NCBI GenBank assembly: GCA_965222935.1
Contig: CBDCVA010000001.1
Span: forward strand, 496,001-560,000
Source of the DNA: CBDCVA01 sp965222935 [NCBI: Candidatus Latescibacterota bacterium]
GTDB lineage: Bacteria; Latescibacterota; CBDCVA01
DNA length: 64,000 bases
Direction of reading: 5' to 3'
The translations under genes were made by a program, and so were the position numbers. Positions 28,334 through 37,708 of this stretch are shown piece by piece (the stretch's first letter is position 1; the number at the start of each line of letters is the position of its first letter). Under the pieces are notes generated by a model. It was not told where the DNA came from and ran no database searches. It saw only the letters and a list, made by a program, of their open reading frames with translations.

Positions 28334-28368
28334 GATGTCCGGCATGGAGGCGCCTCTTCGAGGACATC
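28334..28368. repeat. Inverted repeat with nested palindrome between hom and apgM-like gene
   Basis: GATGTCC (28334-28340) and GGACATC (28362-28368) are complementary, and the loop between them contains the perfect palindrome GAGGCGCCTC (28347-28356). The 270-base spacer could carry a structured leader for the downstream genes. I do not recognise it as a known riboswitch and no U-tract follows. Confidence 0.4.
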
Positions 28369-28491
28369 TCTGGATGACTCAAAGGTAGGTGGAGCGAGCG
28401 GACCCGGCGGAACAGATAGCGGCTGGGTGGGGGACACTGGGAGGGCTGTTCGTGCGGCCTCCTCCGGCGAAGTTCCAAGGGCGAAGAGGGC

Positions 28492-29694
28492 ATGAAGTCC
28501 GTCATTCTGGTCGGCGATGGCATGGCCGATTGGCCGGTTGATGCGCTCGGCGGGCGTACGCCTCTCGAGGCGGCCCACACACCCGCGATGGATCGGATCG
28601 CTCGTGAGGGCACGACGGGCCTGGCCGAGACGGTGCCCGAGGGCTACGAGCCCGGCTCGGAGGTGGCCAATCTGGAAATCATGGGCTACGACGCTCGCAC
28701 TTCGCTTCGAGGGCGAGGGGCTATCGAGGCGAGCGGCATGGGCATCGCTCTGGGTCCCGAAGACGTCGCCTTTCGCATGAACTTCGTCACGCGCGAGGGG
28801 CCACTGCTGTTGGACTACAGCGCCGGTCACATTACCAGTGATGAGAGCCACCAGCTTGTGGATCTGCTTCAGATGGAGCTGGGCGACGAGATCGGTTTTC
28901 GCTTCTACCCCGGCGTCGGTTTTCGCCACATCGCAGTCGTGACGGGCGTTCCCGATACGACGATCACGACGCCGCCGCACAATATCATGGACCAGCCCAT
29001 CGGCGAATATGTACCGACGGGAGACGGCGCCAAGCTGGTGCGTTCGGTGATGGAACACTCGGAACCGATTTTGGCAGCAAGCCCGGTCAATCGGGCGCGG
29101 CGCGCCGCCGGACAGCCCGAGGCCAACATGATCTGGCTGTGGGGTCCGGGCAAGCGCTTGGAGCTCGCGCCGTTCGACAAACGCTTCGGCGTTCGCGGTG
29201 GCGTGATCGCAGCGGTGGACCTCATCCGGGGCATCGGTCGCGCTGCGGGACTGGAGATCGTCGAGGTCCCGGGTATCACGGGCTACCTGGATACCAACTA
29301 CGCGGGCAAGGGGGCGTACGCCGTCCGCGCTCTCACCGAGTTCGACTTCATGTTCGTTCACGTCGAGGCGCCCGACGAGGCCAGCCACGACGGACATCTC
29401 CCAGAGAAGGTCCGTGCCATCGAGCGCTTTGACCTCCATGTGGTGGGGCCCATCGGCGACGCTCTGCGCGATCAGGGGGAGTTTCGGCTTCTTGTTTTGC
29501 CCGACCATCCCACACCGCTCGCCAAGCGCACCCACGTTCGCGAGCCGGTCCCCTTCGCCCTCGGCGGAACCGGTGTCAAACCAGACGGAACGACGGCTTT
29601 CACGGAAGTGTCAGCTCGGAGCGGCGCGTTTGGGAGCCGGGTGGGTCATCGGTTGGTGGATCTCCTGTTCGAAAGGGAGCTGGCACACAGATGA
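28492..29694 (+). CDS. apgM: Cofactor-independent phosphoglycerate mutase family protein, candidate homoserine kinase
   Basis: 400 residues of the alkaline-phosphatase superfamily, archaeal-type iPGAM branch. The start is VILVGDGMADWP, and PGSEVANLEIMGYD holds the candidate nucleophile Ser. Metal-site segments follow, such as HVEAPDEASHDGH and VLPDHPTP. Bacterial members of this branch near threonine genes are annotated as proposed homoserine kinases (TIGR02535). Here it lies between hom and lysC, overlapping lysC by 4 bases, and no thrB-type GHMP kinase is seen nearby. The threonine-pathway role is therefore context inference; glycolytic mutase activity remains possible. Confidence 0.85.
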   Translation: MKSVILVGDGMADWPVDALGGRTPLEAAHTPAMDRIAREGTTGLAETVPEGYEPGSEVANLEIMGYDARTSLRGRGAIEASGMGIALGPEDVAFRMNFVTREGPLLLDYSAGHITSDESHQLVDLLQMELGDEIGFRFYPGVGFRHIAVVTGVPDTTITTPPHNIMDQPIGEYVPTGDGAKLVRSVMEHSEPILAASPVNRARRAAGQPEANMIWLWGPGKRLELAPFDKRFGVRGGVIAAVDLIRGIGRAAGLEIVEVPGITGYLDTNYAGKGAYAVRALTEFDFMFVHVEAPDEASHDGHLPEKVRAIERFDLHVVGPIGDALRDQGEFRLLVLPDHPTPLAKRTHVREPVPFALGGTGVKPDGTTAFTEVSARSGAFGSRVGHRLVDLLFERELAHR

Positions 29695-30926
29695 GTGTTT
29701 TCGTGCAAAAGTACGGTGGTTCGTCGGTGGCGACACCGGAGATGATTCGTCATGTCGCGCGTCGTATCCTGTCTCGCAAGCGGGCTGGCGATGGGGTGGT
29801 TGCGGTGGTCTCCGCTATGGGTGACACGACGGACGAGCTCATCAGCATGTCAGCACAGGTCACCGACGATCCGCCGGAGCGCGAGATGGACATGCTGTTG
29901 GCCAGCGGCGAACGCATCAGCATGGCGCTTTTGTCCATGGCCATCAATGGCTTAGGCCACCCGGCCATCTCCCTCACCGGAGGGCAGGCCGGGATCATCA
30001 CCGATAACATCCATCGCAAGGCACGCATCCGGGCGGTGAACGCCGGCAGGATCCGCGAGGAACTGGCGGGCGGGAAGGTCGTGATCATCGCAGGATTTCA
30101 GGGAGTGACCGACGGATTCGAGGAGACGACGCTGGGGCGCGGTGCTTCCGATCGTACGGCGGTGGCCTTGGCTCACGCGCTGGGTGCCGCTGAATGCGAG
30201 ATACACACTGACGTTGAGGGAGTCTATACGGCCGATCCCCGGATCGTGCCCGATGCGAGAAAGCTCCCGGCCATCTCAGCCGATGAAATGCTGGAGCTAG
30301 CCAGTGCTGGTGCCCGCGTTCTTGAACCCCGGTGCGTCGAGTTCGCTCACAAACATGGTGTTCGAGTGCACGTTCGATCGACGTTCACCGAGGCGCCGGG
30401 GACCCTTGTGGTGGAGGAGGACACCTCGATGGAGCAAGTCTTGGTGCGGGCGGTCGTGCACGATCTGAGCGAGGCTAAGCTGACCGTACGGGGTGTGCCC
30501 GACCGGCCCGGGATTGCGGCTGTGATCTTCGGCGCGCTCGCCGAGCATGAGATTAACGTGGACATCATCGTACAGAGCGCCTCCCGGGATGATCTGGCGG
30601 ATATCTCGTTCACGGTAGCGCGCGATGACCTGCGCAAAGCGCTCGAGTGTACGGGTGGCTTACGGGAATCGCTCGGTGCGAGGGAGGTCACCGCCGACGA
30701 GCAGATCGCGAAGGTCTCGGTCGTGGGCGTGGGGATGCGTAGCCATGCCGGTGTCGCAGCCAAAGTGTTCTGTACGCTCGCCGATCAGGGCATCAACATC
30801 CAGATGATCAGCACTTCGGAGATCAAGATCACTTGCGTGGTGGCGTCTGAAGATGCTGAACACGCCACCCGCGTCTTGCACGACGCCTTCGATCTCGGCG
30901 GAGCTGAGGCGGACGGGGCGCCATGA
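29691..30926 (+). CDS. lysC: Aspartate kinase
   Basis: 411 residues, monofunctional aspartokinase. [13 protein letters not shown] is the N-terminal signature, [20 protein letters not shown] the active-site loop, and two ACT domains follow from about residue 265 ([15 protein letters not shown], then [17 protein letters not shown]) for lysine/threonine feedback. It phosphorylates aspartate, the first step of the pathway shared with Hom. The ATGA overlap with the upstream gene shows coupling. A second in-frame start producing only the regulatory part is possible, as in Bacillus-type alpha/beta aspartokinases. Confidence 0.95.
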   Translation: MSVFVQKYGGSSVATPEMIRHVARRILSRKRAGDGVVAVVSAMGDTTDELISMSAQVTDDPPEREMDMLLASGERISMALLSMAINGLGHPAISLTGGQAGIITDNIHRKARIRAVNAGRIREELAGGKVVIIAGFQGVTDGFEETTLGRGASDRTAVALAHALGAAECEIHTDVEGVYTADPRIVPDARKLPAISADEMLELASAGARVLEPRCVEFAHKHGVRVHVRSTFTEAPGTLVVEEDTSMEQVLVRAVVHDLSEAKLTVRGVPDRPGIAAVIFGALAEHEINVDIIVQSASRDDLADISFTVARDDLRKALECTGGLRESLGAREVTADEQIAKVSVVGVGMRSHAGVAAKVFCTLADQGINIQMISTSEIKITCVVASEDAEHATRVLHDAFDLGGAEADGAP

Positions 30927-30986
30927 CGGTGAGTTTGGGCTAGCCCGGACGTAGTGCGCTGCCGTACCGTGTGCGAAAAGCTCCCA

Positions 30987-31052
30987 ATGACGCAAGTGAT
31001 ATTCTGGAGCGTTCGCGGCTCGATTCCCGCGCCGGGTCCGACGGCGGTGTAG
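30987..31052 (+). pseudogene. 5' remnant of an MBL-fold metallohydrolase gene
   Basis: An ATG opens 21 codons that read MTQVIFWSVRGSIPAPGPTA before a TAG. This is the well-known N-terminus of one MBL-fold hydrolase group (xFWGVRGSIPxPGPxT). The zinc-binding HxHxDH part is absent downstream. The 324-base spacer after lysC therefore holds a gene truncated to its first codons. The rest of the spacer contains only the terminator of the convergent gene. Confidence 0.55.
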
Positions 31053-31192
31053 GACAACCGTCAGCCGAGCGTTAGCCTGTCCTCTCCGGTCCCATCGCAC
31101 GTCCATCCACGCGTGTGCTCCCGATCCCGTGGGGTTTCATCCTCAGGGGAAGCGTCGTAGCGTTGGATTCGCGATCTTCGCCGTCAGGGTCC

Positions 31193-31230
31193 AAAAAACG
31201 TGGGCGGCACCCCCATGAGGTCGCCGCCCA
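31193..31230 (-). terminator. Rho-independent terminator for the HTH/zinc-ribbon gene
   Basis: On the minus strand, TGGGCGGC and GCCGCCCA form an 8-bp GC-rich stem followed by ACG and six T residues. It lies 20 bases after the stop of the gene at 31251-31877. Confidence 0.75.
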
Positions 31231-31250
31231 GGAGCACGTGGACCGGCCGG

Positions 31251-31877
31251 TTAGCGGTGCAGGGCGCGGACCGGCAGGTCGTTCTCGAGCCAGAGTTGGA
31301 TGTTTGCGCGGCGGCACGGGCGGCAATCGGTGAAACCCGTGATGAATTTGCTGTGGTACTGGACGTCGCAGCGCGCGCAGGTCGCCAGCGTGACCGGCTC
31401 GGGGTTGAGCCACGCATCGGCCGTCGAGACCCCGGATCCCACCCCATTTTTGCGGTGGACATCGACTAGGCGCTCCAGCTTCTTGGGCACGTCTTCTTCC
31501 GCCCAGTCGAAGAGGTCGGCGATTTCCCTGTCAAGCAAGTCGTGCAGGTTCTTCCGCAGGTATCGTTCACCCTTCGCTTCCAGCCCGGGAACCGCGCCGG
31601 TCAGCGTCACCTCGCGCTGAACGGCCACGCTATGATCCGTCGGCGCCGTCGGTCGAATGCTCGCCCGGCGGGATGGACGAGGGCTCGACCGCGCGGCCGT
31701 TGGCTCACCTTGTGTCTTGACCGCGGGGCTAGATACCGAACGCCGACGCAATCGGCGCAGCTTGTCGCTGACTGCCTTCTGCGTCACGCCAAACTTCGCG
31801 GCCATCTCCCGGGTCGATAGAGATTCTTGGTGGTCCAAGAGGTATTGCTCTTCCTCGGGCATCCACTTCTTCGCCAT
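31251..31877 (-). CDS. Helix-turn-helix protein with C-terminal zinc ribbon
   Basis: 208 residues. The N-terminal 45 residues contain a HTH (SLSTREMAAKFGVTQKAVSD, followed by a basic RRLRRR tail), typical of MarR- or sigma-region-like DNA binders. A basic, Ser/Pro-rich linker runs from about 45 to 85. The C-terminal part has a likely zinc site, CARC and CRPC separated by about 16 residues. The whole may be a small DNA-binding regulator, perhaps of the adjacent genes; this is inference. AAAGGAGG stands 7 bases before the ATG. Confidence 0.6.
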   Translation of the reverse strand: MAKKWMPEEEQYLLDHQESLSTREMAAKFGVTQKAVSDKLRRLRRRSVSSPAVKTQGEPTAARSSPRPSRRASIRPTAPTDHSVAVQREVTLTGAVPGLEAKGERYLRKNLHDLLDREIADLFDWAEEDVPKKLERLVDVHRKNGVGSGVSTADAWLNPEPVTLATCARCDVQYHSKFITGFTDCRPCRRANIQLWLENDLPVRALHR

Positions 31878-32219
31878 CGGCTAGCCTCCTTTCACACCTC
31901 TCTACCGACGCGGCGTTGACGTCCTCTATGTGGATTAGAGGAAATAGCGGCGGTTGGGCTAAACAAAACGCAGTAGAGCAAACAGCTTATCGACATTTCC
32001 ACCATCTGTCAAGTCTCGCCTCCATTGTGCGGTGTCCTCATTTCGGCTCAGGTCGAGTGAACGATCCAACGGAAGGCTCAGATCGGAGAGCGGTGCCACG
32101 CTGTACTTCAGGTTGCCCCAGTTGAGATAGCGCGGGATGTGGTACGAGCGTCGATCATACAGGCGTATCGGCAGGAGCAGATGGCCTATGAGCAATGAGA
32201 TTGCGCAGGCGTGGGAAGG
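31878..32219. other. Spacer without a supported gene
   Basis: 342 bases between the HTH gene and hicA, visibly less GC-rich than the rest. It should hold the promoter of the HTH gene. One open frame on the minus strand (31959-32195) starts with TTG and has no ribosome-binding site; I do not accept it as a gene. Confidence 0.4.
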
Positions 32220-32480
32220 CTAGCCGTCTAGACCATGCTCTTTAATAAGGTGCTGAAGTCCTTTCGATCCCAGACTGGCTTGGTCTGGACCTATGATCGC
32301 CTCAAGCTCGCTAGATGCAAGGGGCCGTCGCGTTTTGGGTATGATGGCGACGACTGACCTGCCGCCGACTGGCTTCGTGAGTACAGCAAATAGATCAGTA
32401 TAGTTATGCGCGTACCAGCCGTCCTCGTCGAGCAGCCGAATGAGTTGATAGCCGGTTACGGATAGCGATTTCTTCCGCAT
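32220..32480 (-). CDS. hicA: HicA-like toxin family protein
   Basis: 86 residues with the dsRNA-binding-like HicA fold pattern: VTGYQLIRLLDEDGWYAHNY corresponds to the usual selIkLLkkdGW start. The following SHH/F segment, which holds the catalytic His of HicA mRNA interferases, reads TDLFAVLTKP, so the His is absent. The C-terminus is longer than in small HicA toxins. It lies 8 bases after the hicB-like gene. It may be an inactive or divergent toxin. Confidence 0.6.
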   Translation of the reverse strand: MRKKSLSVTGYQLIRLLDEDGWYAHNYTDLFAVLTKPVGGRSVVAIIPKTRRPLASSELEAIIGPDQASLGSKGLQHLIKEHGLDG

Positions 32481-32488
32481 CCGTTGGT

Positions 32489-32830
32489 CTAGGCCGTGAC
32501 GAGTTCTCTATAGGCCCGGCGGACTAGCGACTCGGGTGGCACATCAACTCTTTTAACAGGGGGTTTCTTCTTGGGAGGGGCGTGATAGACGTGGATGCCA
32601 TGTTCCTTGAAGAAACGCCTACGCTCACCGAGTTCTTCCAAGGCATTTAAGTGCAGTGAGATAGCCTCGTCAATGAGCTCATCTGCCTTCTCGGGGCTGT
32701 CGGCAGACACTGCCGTTCCAAGTTCTAAGCACCGCGCCCCCCACAGGTCGTCTTCGCGTTGTAACAGAATGGTAATCAGGATCGACTTTGACCCTTTTTG
32801 CCACTGCGTTGCGCGCCATACACGTTTCAT
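32489..32830 (-). CDS. hicB: HicB-like antitoxin
   Basis: 113 residues. The HicB core is seen in ILITILLQREDDLWGARCLE and TAVSADSPEKADELIDEAIS, the usual degenerate RNase-H-like antitoxin fold. The C-terminal tail (KKKPPVKRVDVPPES) is basic and Pro-rich and has no clear HTH or RHH DNA-binding domain. AAAGGAG precedes the ATG. The antitoxin comes first, opposite to the usual hicA-hicB order but known in some loci. The pair is likely autoregulated. Confidence 0.7.
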   Translation of the reverse strand: MKRVWRATQWQKGSKSILITILLQREDDLWGARCLELGTAVSADSPEKADELIDEAISLHLNALEELGERRRFFKEHGIHVYHAPPKKKPPVKRVDVPPESLVRRAYRELVTA

Positions 32831-33074
32831 GGCGGTGCTCCTTTAGAATAGCCATCTCGGGCACCGTTCGGGTTGCAAGGGCGCTTTCGAGGGCGACGAC
32901 GGCACCCTCGAGGCGCTCTATCACCTCGCGTAAGGCCCCGGCTGCACGTCCCCGAGCGCCGGCGCGAAGATGCGCCCCTACTCTCGATTCTCTACGCCGG
33001 AAGGAAAAACTACGATGATCCCAAGCGTGAGGCGGCTCGCCCACAGAGCGAGCCGGCGCCATGCCCGATGCCCG

Positions 33075-33689
33075 CTACTGGACGCCAACCCGCATGTACC
33101 ACATGCTCTCTTCGGCCTTCTTCGAACGCTCCATCACGTCCTCGACGGCGACGGTGATGTCTTCCGCCCCGGCTTTGGCGCTCATCGCCTGGCTCCCGGC
33201 GGCCATGAAATCCTCCTGGCCCAGGGCCGATTCCGCCTCGGAAAGCTGACCTTCCACCTCGGTCATGCTGGCCCGGAGCATCTCAATGGTTTCCTTCGCG
33301 CCTTTGCCCATCACGGGTCCGGTTTCGAGCGCTACCCTGGCGGTGTTGATCGCCTCGCGCGCGTTGGCCAGAGCCGTCTGCGCCTCCTGGCGGGCATTTT
33401 CTTTGCCCTGAAGCGCCTCCTGCTGCGCCCGCTCCGCCGTAGCTTTCGCCTGAAGCGCTAGGTTACGGGCGGGCTCGTACTGCTTGTTGGTGATGTTCTC
33501 TTCCGTCTGTTGCAATTGGCCCTCCGCCTCGGCGAGGGTCTGGGGCGCGTAGGTGTCCGCCTCGGCTTGGCGAGCTGCCTGAACAGCCGCCTTCGCCGCG
33601 TTCAACTCTTCCGTCGGGGGCTTGGCGCAACTGAGTGCCATCGCCACTATTCCCACTGCTACGGCCCATACTGAAAGACCTCGGTTCAC
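33075..33689 (-). CDS. DUF4398-type lipoprotein with coiled coil
   Basis: 204 residues with the GTG start at 33689, chosen because AGGGAGG is 8 to 10 bases upstream and a lipoprotein signal peptide follows (VAVGIVAMALSC). The rest is Ala/Glu/Gln-rich and helical, matching DUF4398 (AKAAVQAARQAEAD, near residue 35). Likely a periplasmic lipoprotein anchored to the inner leaflet of the outer membrane. Similar genes often neighbour OmpA-like or tetratricopeptide lipoproteins. Exact function is unknown. Confidence 0.7.
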   Translation of the reverse strand: MNRGLSVWAVAVGIVAMALSCAKPPTEELNAAKAAVQAARQAEADTYAPQTLAEAEGQLQQTEENITNKQYEPARNLALQAKATAERAQQEALQGKENARQEAQTALANAREAINTARVALETGPVMGKGAKETIEMLRASMTEVEGQLSEAESALGQEDFMAAGSQAMSAKAGAEDITVAVEDVMERSKKAEESMWYMRVGVQ

Positions 33690-33811
33690 GGCTCTGCCCT
33701 CCCTGTAGTTGATACGGATCACGACGCTACAACGCCACCTCGAAGGCCCAGATAGTAAGTATGATAGGTTGCATCGTAGAGCCTGTCAAGGGTCGAGTGG
33801 GTGAGGTGGGC

Positions 33812-34615
33812 TCATTTCTCGTCGAGCGCCAGGGTGTCGTACCACCCGGCGAAGAGGTCGCGCACATCCTGGCCCGTCTGTGCCTCTAAGGCGCGCTCCA
33901 GTGTGACGCGCCGTGTGTTTCCGTGCTCCTGCTCGCGCTGTGTCATTTGCCGTAATGCTCTTAGAACGGCCTCGAAGCCGTACGCCTCCACTAGGAAATC
34001 GGCGAAGCTGAAGGCCACGCGGTAGGAATGCTTTCCCCCCGTCCCCTCGGCCCAAGGTTCCCAGACGAAGCTCCGCCACGCCCGCAGGTCCTGCATCCCA
34101 AGGCGGCCGGTCTGGGCGTAGCGGGCGCAGGTCTCCATCGCCTGGCGGCGGTATTCGTCCAGGTCGCCTGCATACCAGTGCTCGACGTACTCCGCTAGTC
34201 CCTCGTTGAAGAACAGCTCGTCCAGCGGCCATGGGTAGGCGTGCGTCACCTCGTGGATGGCGAAATGTGCTATTTCGTGCGCGAGGACTGCCTCAGAGTA
34301 GCCCCCTTCCTTCTGGGTGCTGAGGAACACCGTTCGCCGCGTGAAGGCGCCGCCCAGGTGTGGACTCTCCATCAGGACGACGGTGATCGTCCAAGGCAGC
34401 TTTACGTCGAAGAGCTCGGTGACGCGCTCCCACAGCTCGTCGGGCGCATCGTATCGTTCCTGGTGACGGGGGTTTTCGATGATGAAATGCGGCCCGTACA
34501 GTCTCCGCAGTTCCGCCGTCCGGTCCCGCTGTGGTCCCTGTTGGCGCGTCGTCGCGCAGGCCGAACCCAACAACACCAGGGCGCAGCAGAAGGCGATCGT
34601 CCAGCGGTGGTGCAT
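33812..34615 (-). CDS. Zinc metallopeptidase-like lipoprotein (peptidase MA family)
   Basis: 267 residues from ATG 34615. A lipoprotein signal peptide ends in LVLLGSAC. The gluzincin motif HEIAHFAIHE (HExxH) near residue 125 is followed by NEGLAEYVEHWY with the third zinc ligand Glu. The fold is that of the peptidase MA family (DUF1570-like). It is expected to act in the periplasm on peptides or to be structural; the substrate is unknown. It precedes the DUF4398 gene on the same strand with a gap of about 120 bases. Confidence 0.7.
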   Translation of the reverse strand: MHHRWTIAFCCALVLLGSACATTRQQGPQRDRTAELRRLYGPHFIIENPRHQERYDAPDELWERVTELFDVKLPWTITVVLMESPHLGGAFTRRTVFLSTQKEGGYSEAVLAHEIAHFAIHEVTHAYPWPLDELFFNEGLAEYVEHWYAGDLDEYRRQAMETCARYAQTGRLGMQDLRAWRSFVWEPWAEGTGGKHSYRVAFSFADFLVEAYGFEAVLRALRQMTQREQEHGNTRRVTLERALEAQTGQDVRDLFAGWYDTLALDEK

Positions 34616-34702
34616 GGGGCTGTCTCTTTGGTCCTGATGAGGTCGGTCTAGTGGCGCCTGCTCGCTGCCAATGTGGGCGCGGACGCACCCGGGTAGCAAC
34701 AC

Positions 34703-34742
34703 AAAAAAGAGCCGCGGCCAGCAGAGGATGCGCTGACCGCGG
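34703..34742 (-). terminator. Rho-independent terminator of the BBP2-type porin gene
   Basis: On the minus strand, CCGCGGTCAGC and GCTGGCCGCGG form a long GC stem with a 9-base loop. It is followed by CTC and six T residues. It stands about 40 bases after the porin stop codon and isolates it from the lipoprotein genes. Confidence 0.85.
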
Positions 34743-34781
34743 ACTCGGAGAAGAGACCGCCCTCAAGTGGGCGTGCGTGAG

Positions 34782-35891
34782 TTAGAAGCTGTGAACCGTC
34801 TCGAGGCCGATGGTGATCTGGTTGCCCGTCGGCATACCATCGACGTCCATGAAGATGTCCTGGTCGGCGGATTCAAGCCGCAGTTCCAAGCGACACATGG
34901 CGTTTTTGTTGTGCTTGGCGTCTAGGGTGGCGGTGATCCCAAAGAAGCTTTCTGCTCCCGACGGGTTCCCGAAGACCGCGCCGTCGGTGTCGCTGACGAA
35001 GTCGGCGCGGGCGCCGATGCCCCAAGCCTCGTGGAACTGATAACGACCGCCGCCGGCAACGCCCAACGCGGTCGCCGCTTCAGCCATTCCTGAGTCATTG
35101 ACAGTCCCATTCTCGACACTGAGAACGTCGACATTGACAGACGCGCTGAATGCTTCGGTGGGCATGATATTGGCGACGACGTCGATGAGGGCTGTCTGGA
35201 CGCCTGCGGCAGTTCCTTCTGCGCCGTAGGTGCCGTTGATGGAGAAATCGAAGCGCGGGTCGACGGGAAAGCTGAGCCCGTAGAGCAGGGTCTTTTCCTT
35301 GTTGTTGTCGACGACTTTGTCGTTGCCGTTCACGACGCCCAGGCTCATCGAGAACTTCTCGTGGAACCCGTACGACAGCAGAAGCCCCGTATGGGTGTAG
35401 GGCTGCATGAAATCAGTCTGCATGGTGTGCGACGTGAACATGTTGGAAGGCGAGTCGATGGACTCAGCGCCTATGAGGGTGCCGAACTTACCGAGCGTCC
35501 AATCCAGTCCGTTGCCCATACCGCAGGTACCAGCGACGTAAGCCTGGGCGACATCGATATCGTCGTCACCGTCGGTGCCGGCACTGGCAATGGCGTTCGC
35601 GATGGCGCCGTAGTACAGGTCGAGCCCGAAGTGGGTCTTCTCGCCCATCTCGCCCATCACGCCGATCTTCGCCGCATCGAAACTGAATCTGTTCGCCGAG
35701 GCGTTGAAGAGGCGTAAATCGTTGGTCTGCCCCTGATTCGTTAGGTTATAGCCATAGCTTGCGGCAACGTGACCGCTGATCATGATGGGTTTGTCCATCA
35801 TCTCACCCGCATGAGCCAGCGGTACGGTCCCTGCGACGAACGCCGTTGCGAAGAACGGTACTGCCCACCGCGTCCAACGTGGGTTGTGCAC
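34782..35891 (-). CDS. Outer-membrane porin, BBP2 (OmpL-like) family
   Basis: 369 residues from GTG 35891, chosen for AAGGAGG upstream and for a signal peptide (RWAVPFFATAFVAGTVPLAHA). The mature protein is rich in alternating beta strands and ends in VHSF, a C-terminal Phe typical of outer-membrane proteins. The segment GHVAASYGYNL and repeated AQAYV/GKFGTLIGAE resemble putative beta-barrel porin 2. It is transcribed from a sigma-54-type promoter shared in the spacer with the nitrogen operon, so it probably lets a nitrogen compound cross the outer membrane. The cargo is unknown. Confidence 0.78.
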   Translation of the reverse strand: MHNPRWTRWAVPFFATAFVAGTVPLAHAGEMMDKPIMISGHVAASYGYNLTNQGQTNDLRLFNASANRFSFDAAKIGVMGEMGEKTHFGLDLYYGAIANAIASAGTDGDDDIDVAQAYVAGTCGMGNGLDWTLGKFGTLIGAESIDSPSNMFTSHTMQTDFMQPYTHTGLLLSYGFHEKFSMSLGVVNGNDKVVDNNKEKTLLYGLSFPVDPRFDFSINGTYGAEGTAAGVQTALIDVVANIMPTEAFSASVNVDVLSVENGTVNDSGMAEAATALGVAGGGRYQFHEAWGIGARADFVSDTDGAVFGNPSGAESFFGITATLDAKHNKNAMCRLELRLESADQDIFMDVDGMPTGNQITIGLETVHSF

Positions 35892-35976
35892 AGTTGAAAC
35901 CTCCTTCTTTCCTCCGGTGAACCTCGGCCCAACGTTTGCGTTGGGCGCCTCCCCCACATGCTGCGCCGCCATAGAG

Positions 35977-35992
35977 AGCAACGATGATGCCA
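35977..35992 (-). promoter_or_regulatory. Sigma-54 promoter upstream of the BBP2-type porin
   Basis: On the minus strand, TGGCAT-CATCG-TTGCT matches the RpoN consensus TGGCAC-N5-TTGCW, with GG and GC at the canonical spacing (10 bases between). It is about 85 bases before the GTG start of the porin. The same six-base -24 element is used by the divergent nitrogen operon. Confidence 0.75.
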
Positions 35993-36038
35993 AGACAATG
36001 CATCCGGGCGCGGCACGCGCAAAGATATGTCCTCACAA

Positions 36039-36050
36039 TGCGCTCGCGCA
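36039..36050. promoter_or_regulatory. Dyad TGCGC-TC-GCGCA in the divergent promoter spacer
   Basis: A short dyad 47 bases upstream of the porin's sigma-54 promoter. Its arms share TGCGC/GCGCA with the larger palindrome at 36276. It could be a regulator half-site pair, but a dyad this short in GC-rich DNA may arise by chance. Confidence 0.3.
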
Positions 36051-36275
36051 AGTCCACGCTGACATCGGCTAGCATTGCGCTGCCTGCCCAACGAACAGCT
36101 TGCGGTCGATTCTGCCCGCTGATTGGGCATTCGATCCGTCGGCGCGCCGTCTACACCCCCCGGTTAGCGAAGTCTTTAATGCCTCGAGATCCGGCTCTAA
36201 GGGGCGACGCCTGATGGTCGTCCATCAAGAAACTGCCCAATGACCAAGCACGGCTGAGGGCCTTCTGCACGAAAA

Positions 36276-36293
36276 TGCGCCAGCTCTGGCGCA
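36276..36293. promoter_or_regulatory. Enhancer-like palindrome (candidate NtrC site)
   Basis: TGCGCCAGCTCTGGCGCA is an 18-base dyad. Its arms resemble NtrC sites (TGCACC-N5-GGTGCA) with A changed to G and a spacer of 6. It lies 77 bases upstream of the -24 element of the plus-strand sigma-54 promoter, where enhancer-binding proteins usually sit. Apart from this, the other dyad and the two promoters, the 560-base spacer has no gene. Confidence 0.5.
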
Positions 36294-36369
36294 CGTAGAG
36301 CCACCCACATCTGTTCCGATGTTGATATAAACCCCGTGGGAATGGTCATCTGTGACTCATGTGATTCCG

Positions 36370-36385
36370 TGGCATGACGCTTGCT
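36370..36385 (+). promoter_or_regulatory. Sigma-54 promoter of the torF-glnK-glnA-amt operon
   Basis: TGGCAT-GACGC-TTGCT matches the RpoN consensus with exact GG-N10-GC spacing. It stands 67 bases before the torF start, giving a leader of about 55 bases. It is the only recognisable promoter before the nitrogen cluster. Confidence 0.8.
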
Positions 36386-36451
36386 CTAACCTCGCGTCGG
36401 CAGCGCGTGATGTTCTGTGATGGTGGAGGCCGCCGCAACTAGAGGGAGGAC

Positions 36452-37638
<1,187 letters not shown>

Positions 37639-37708
37639 GTCAATAGTGCTCAGCGTTCACGCCTAGAGCTTAAGGAGGTAGGGGTCGACATGGATGTGAG
37701 GATCTGAT

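Noticed and set aside
31959-32195. A 78-residue minus-strand ORF downstream of hicA
   Set aside because: TTG start, no ribosome-binding site, no recognisable motif; composition is plausible but the evidence is too weak.
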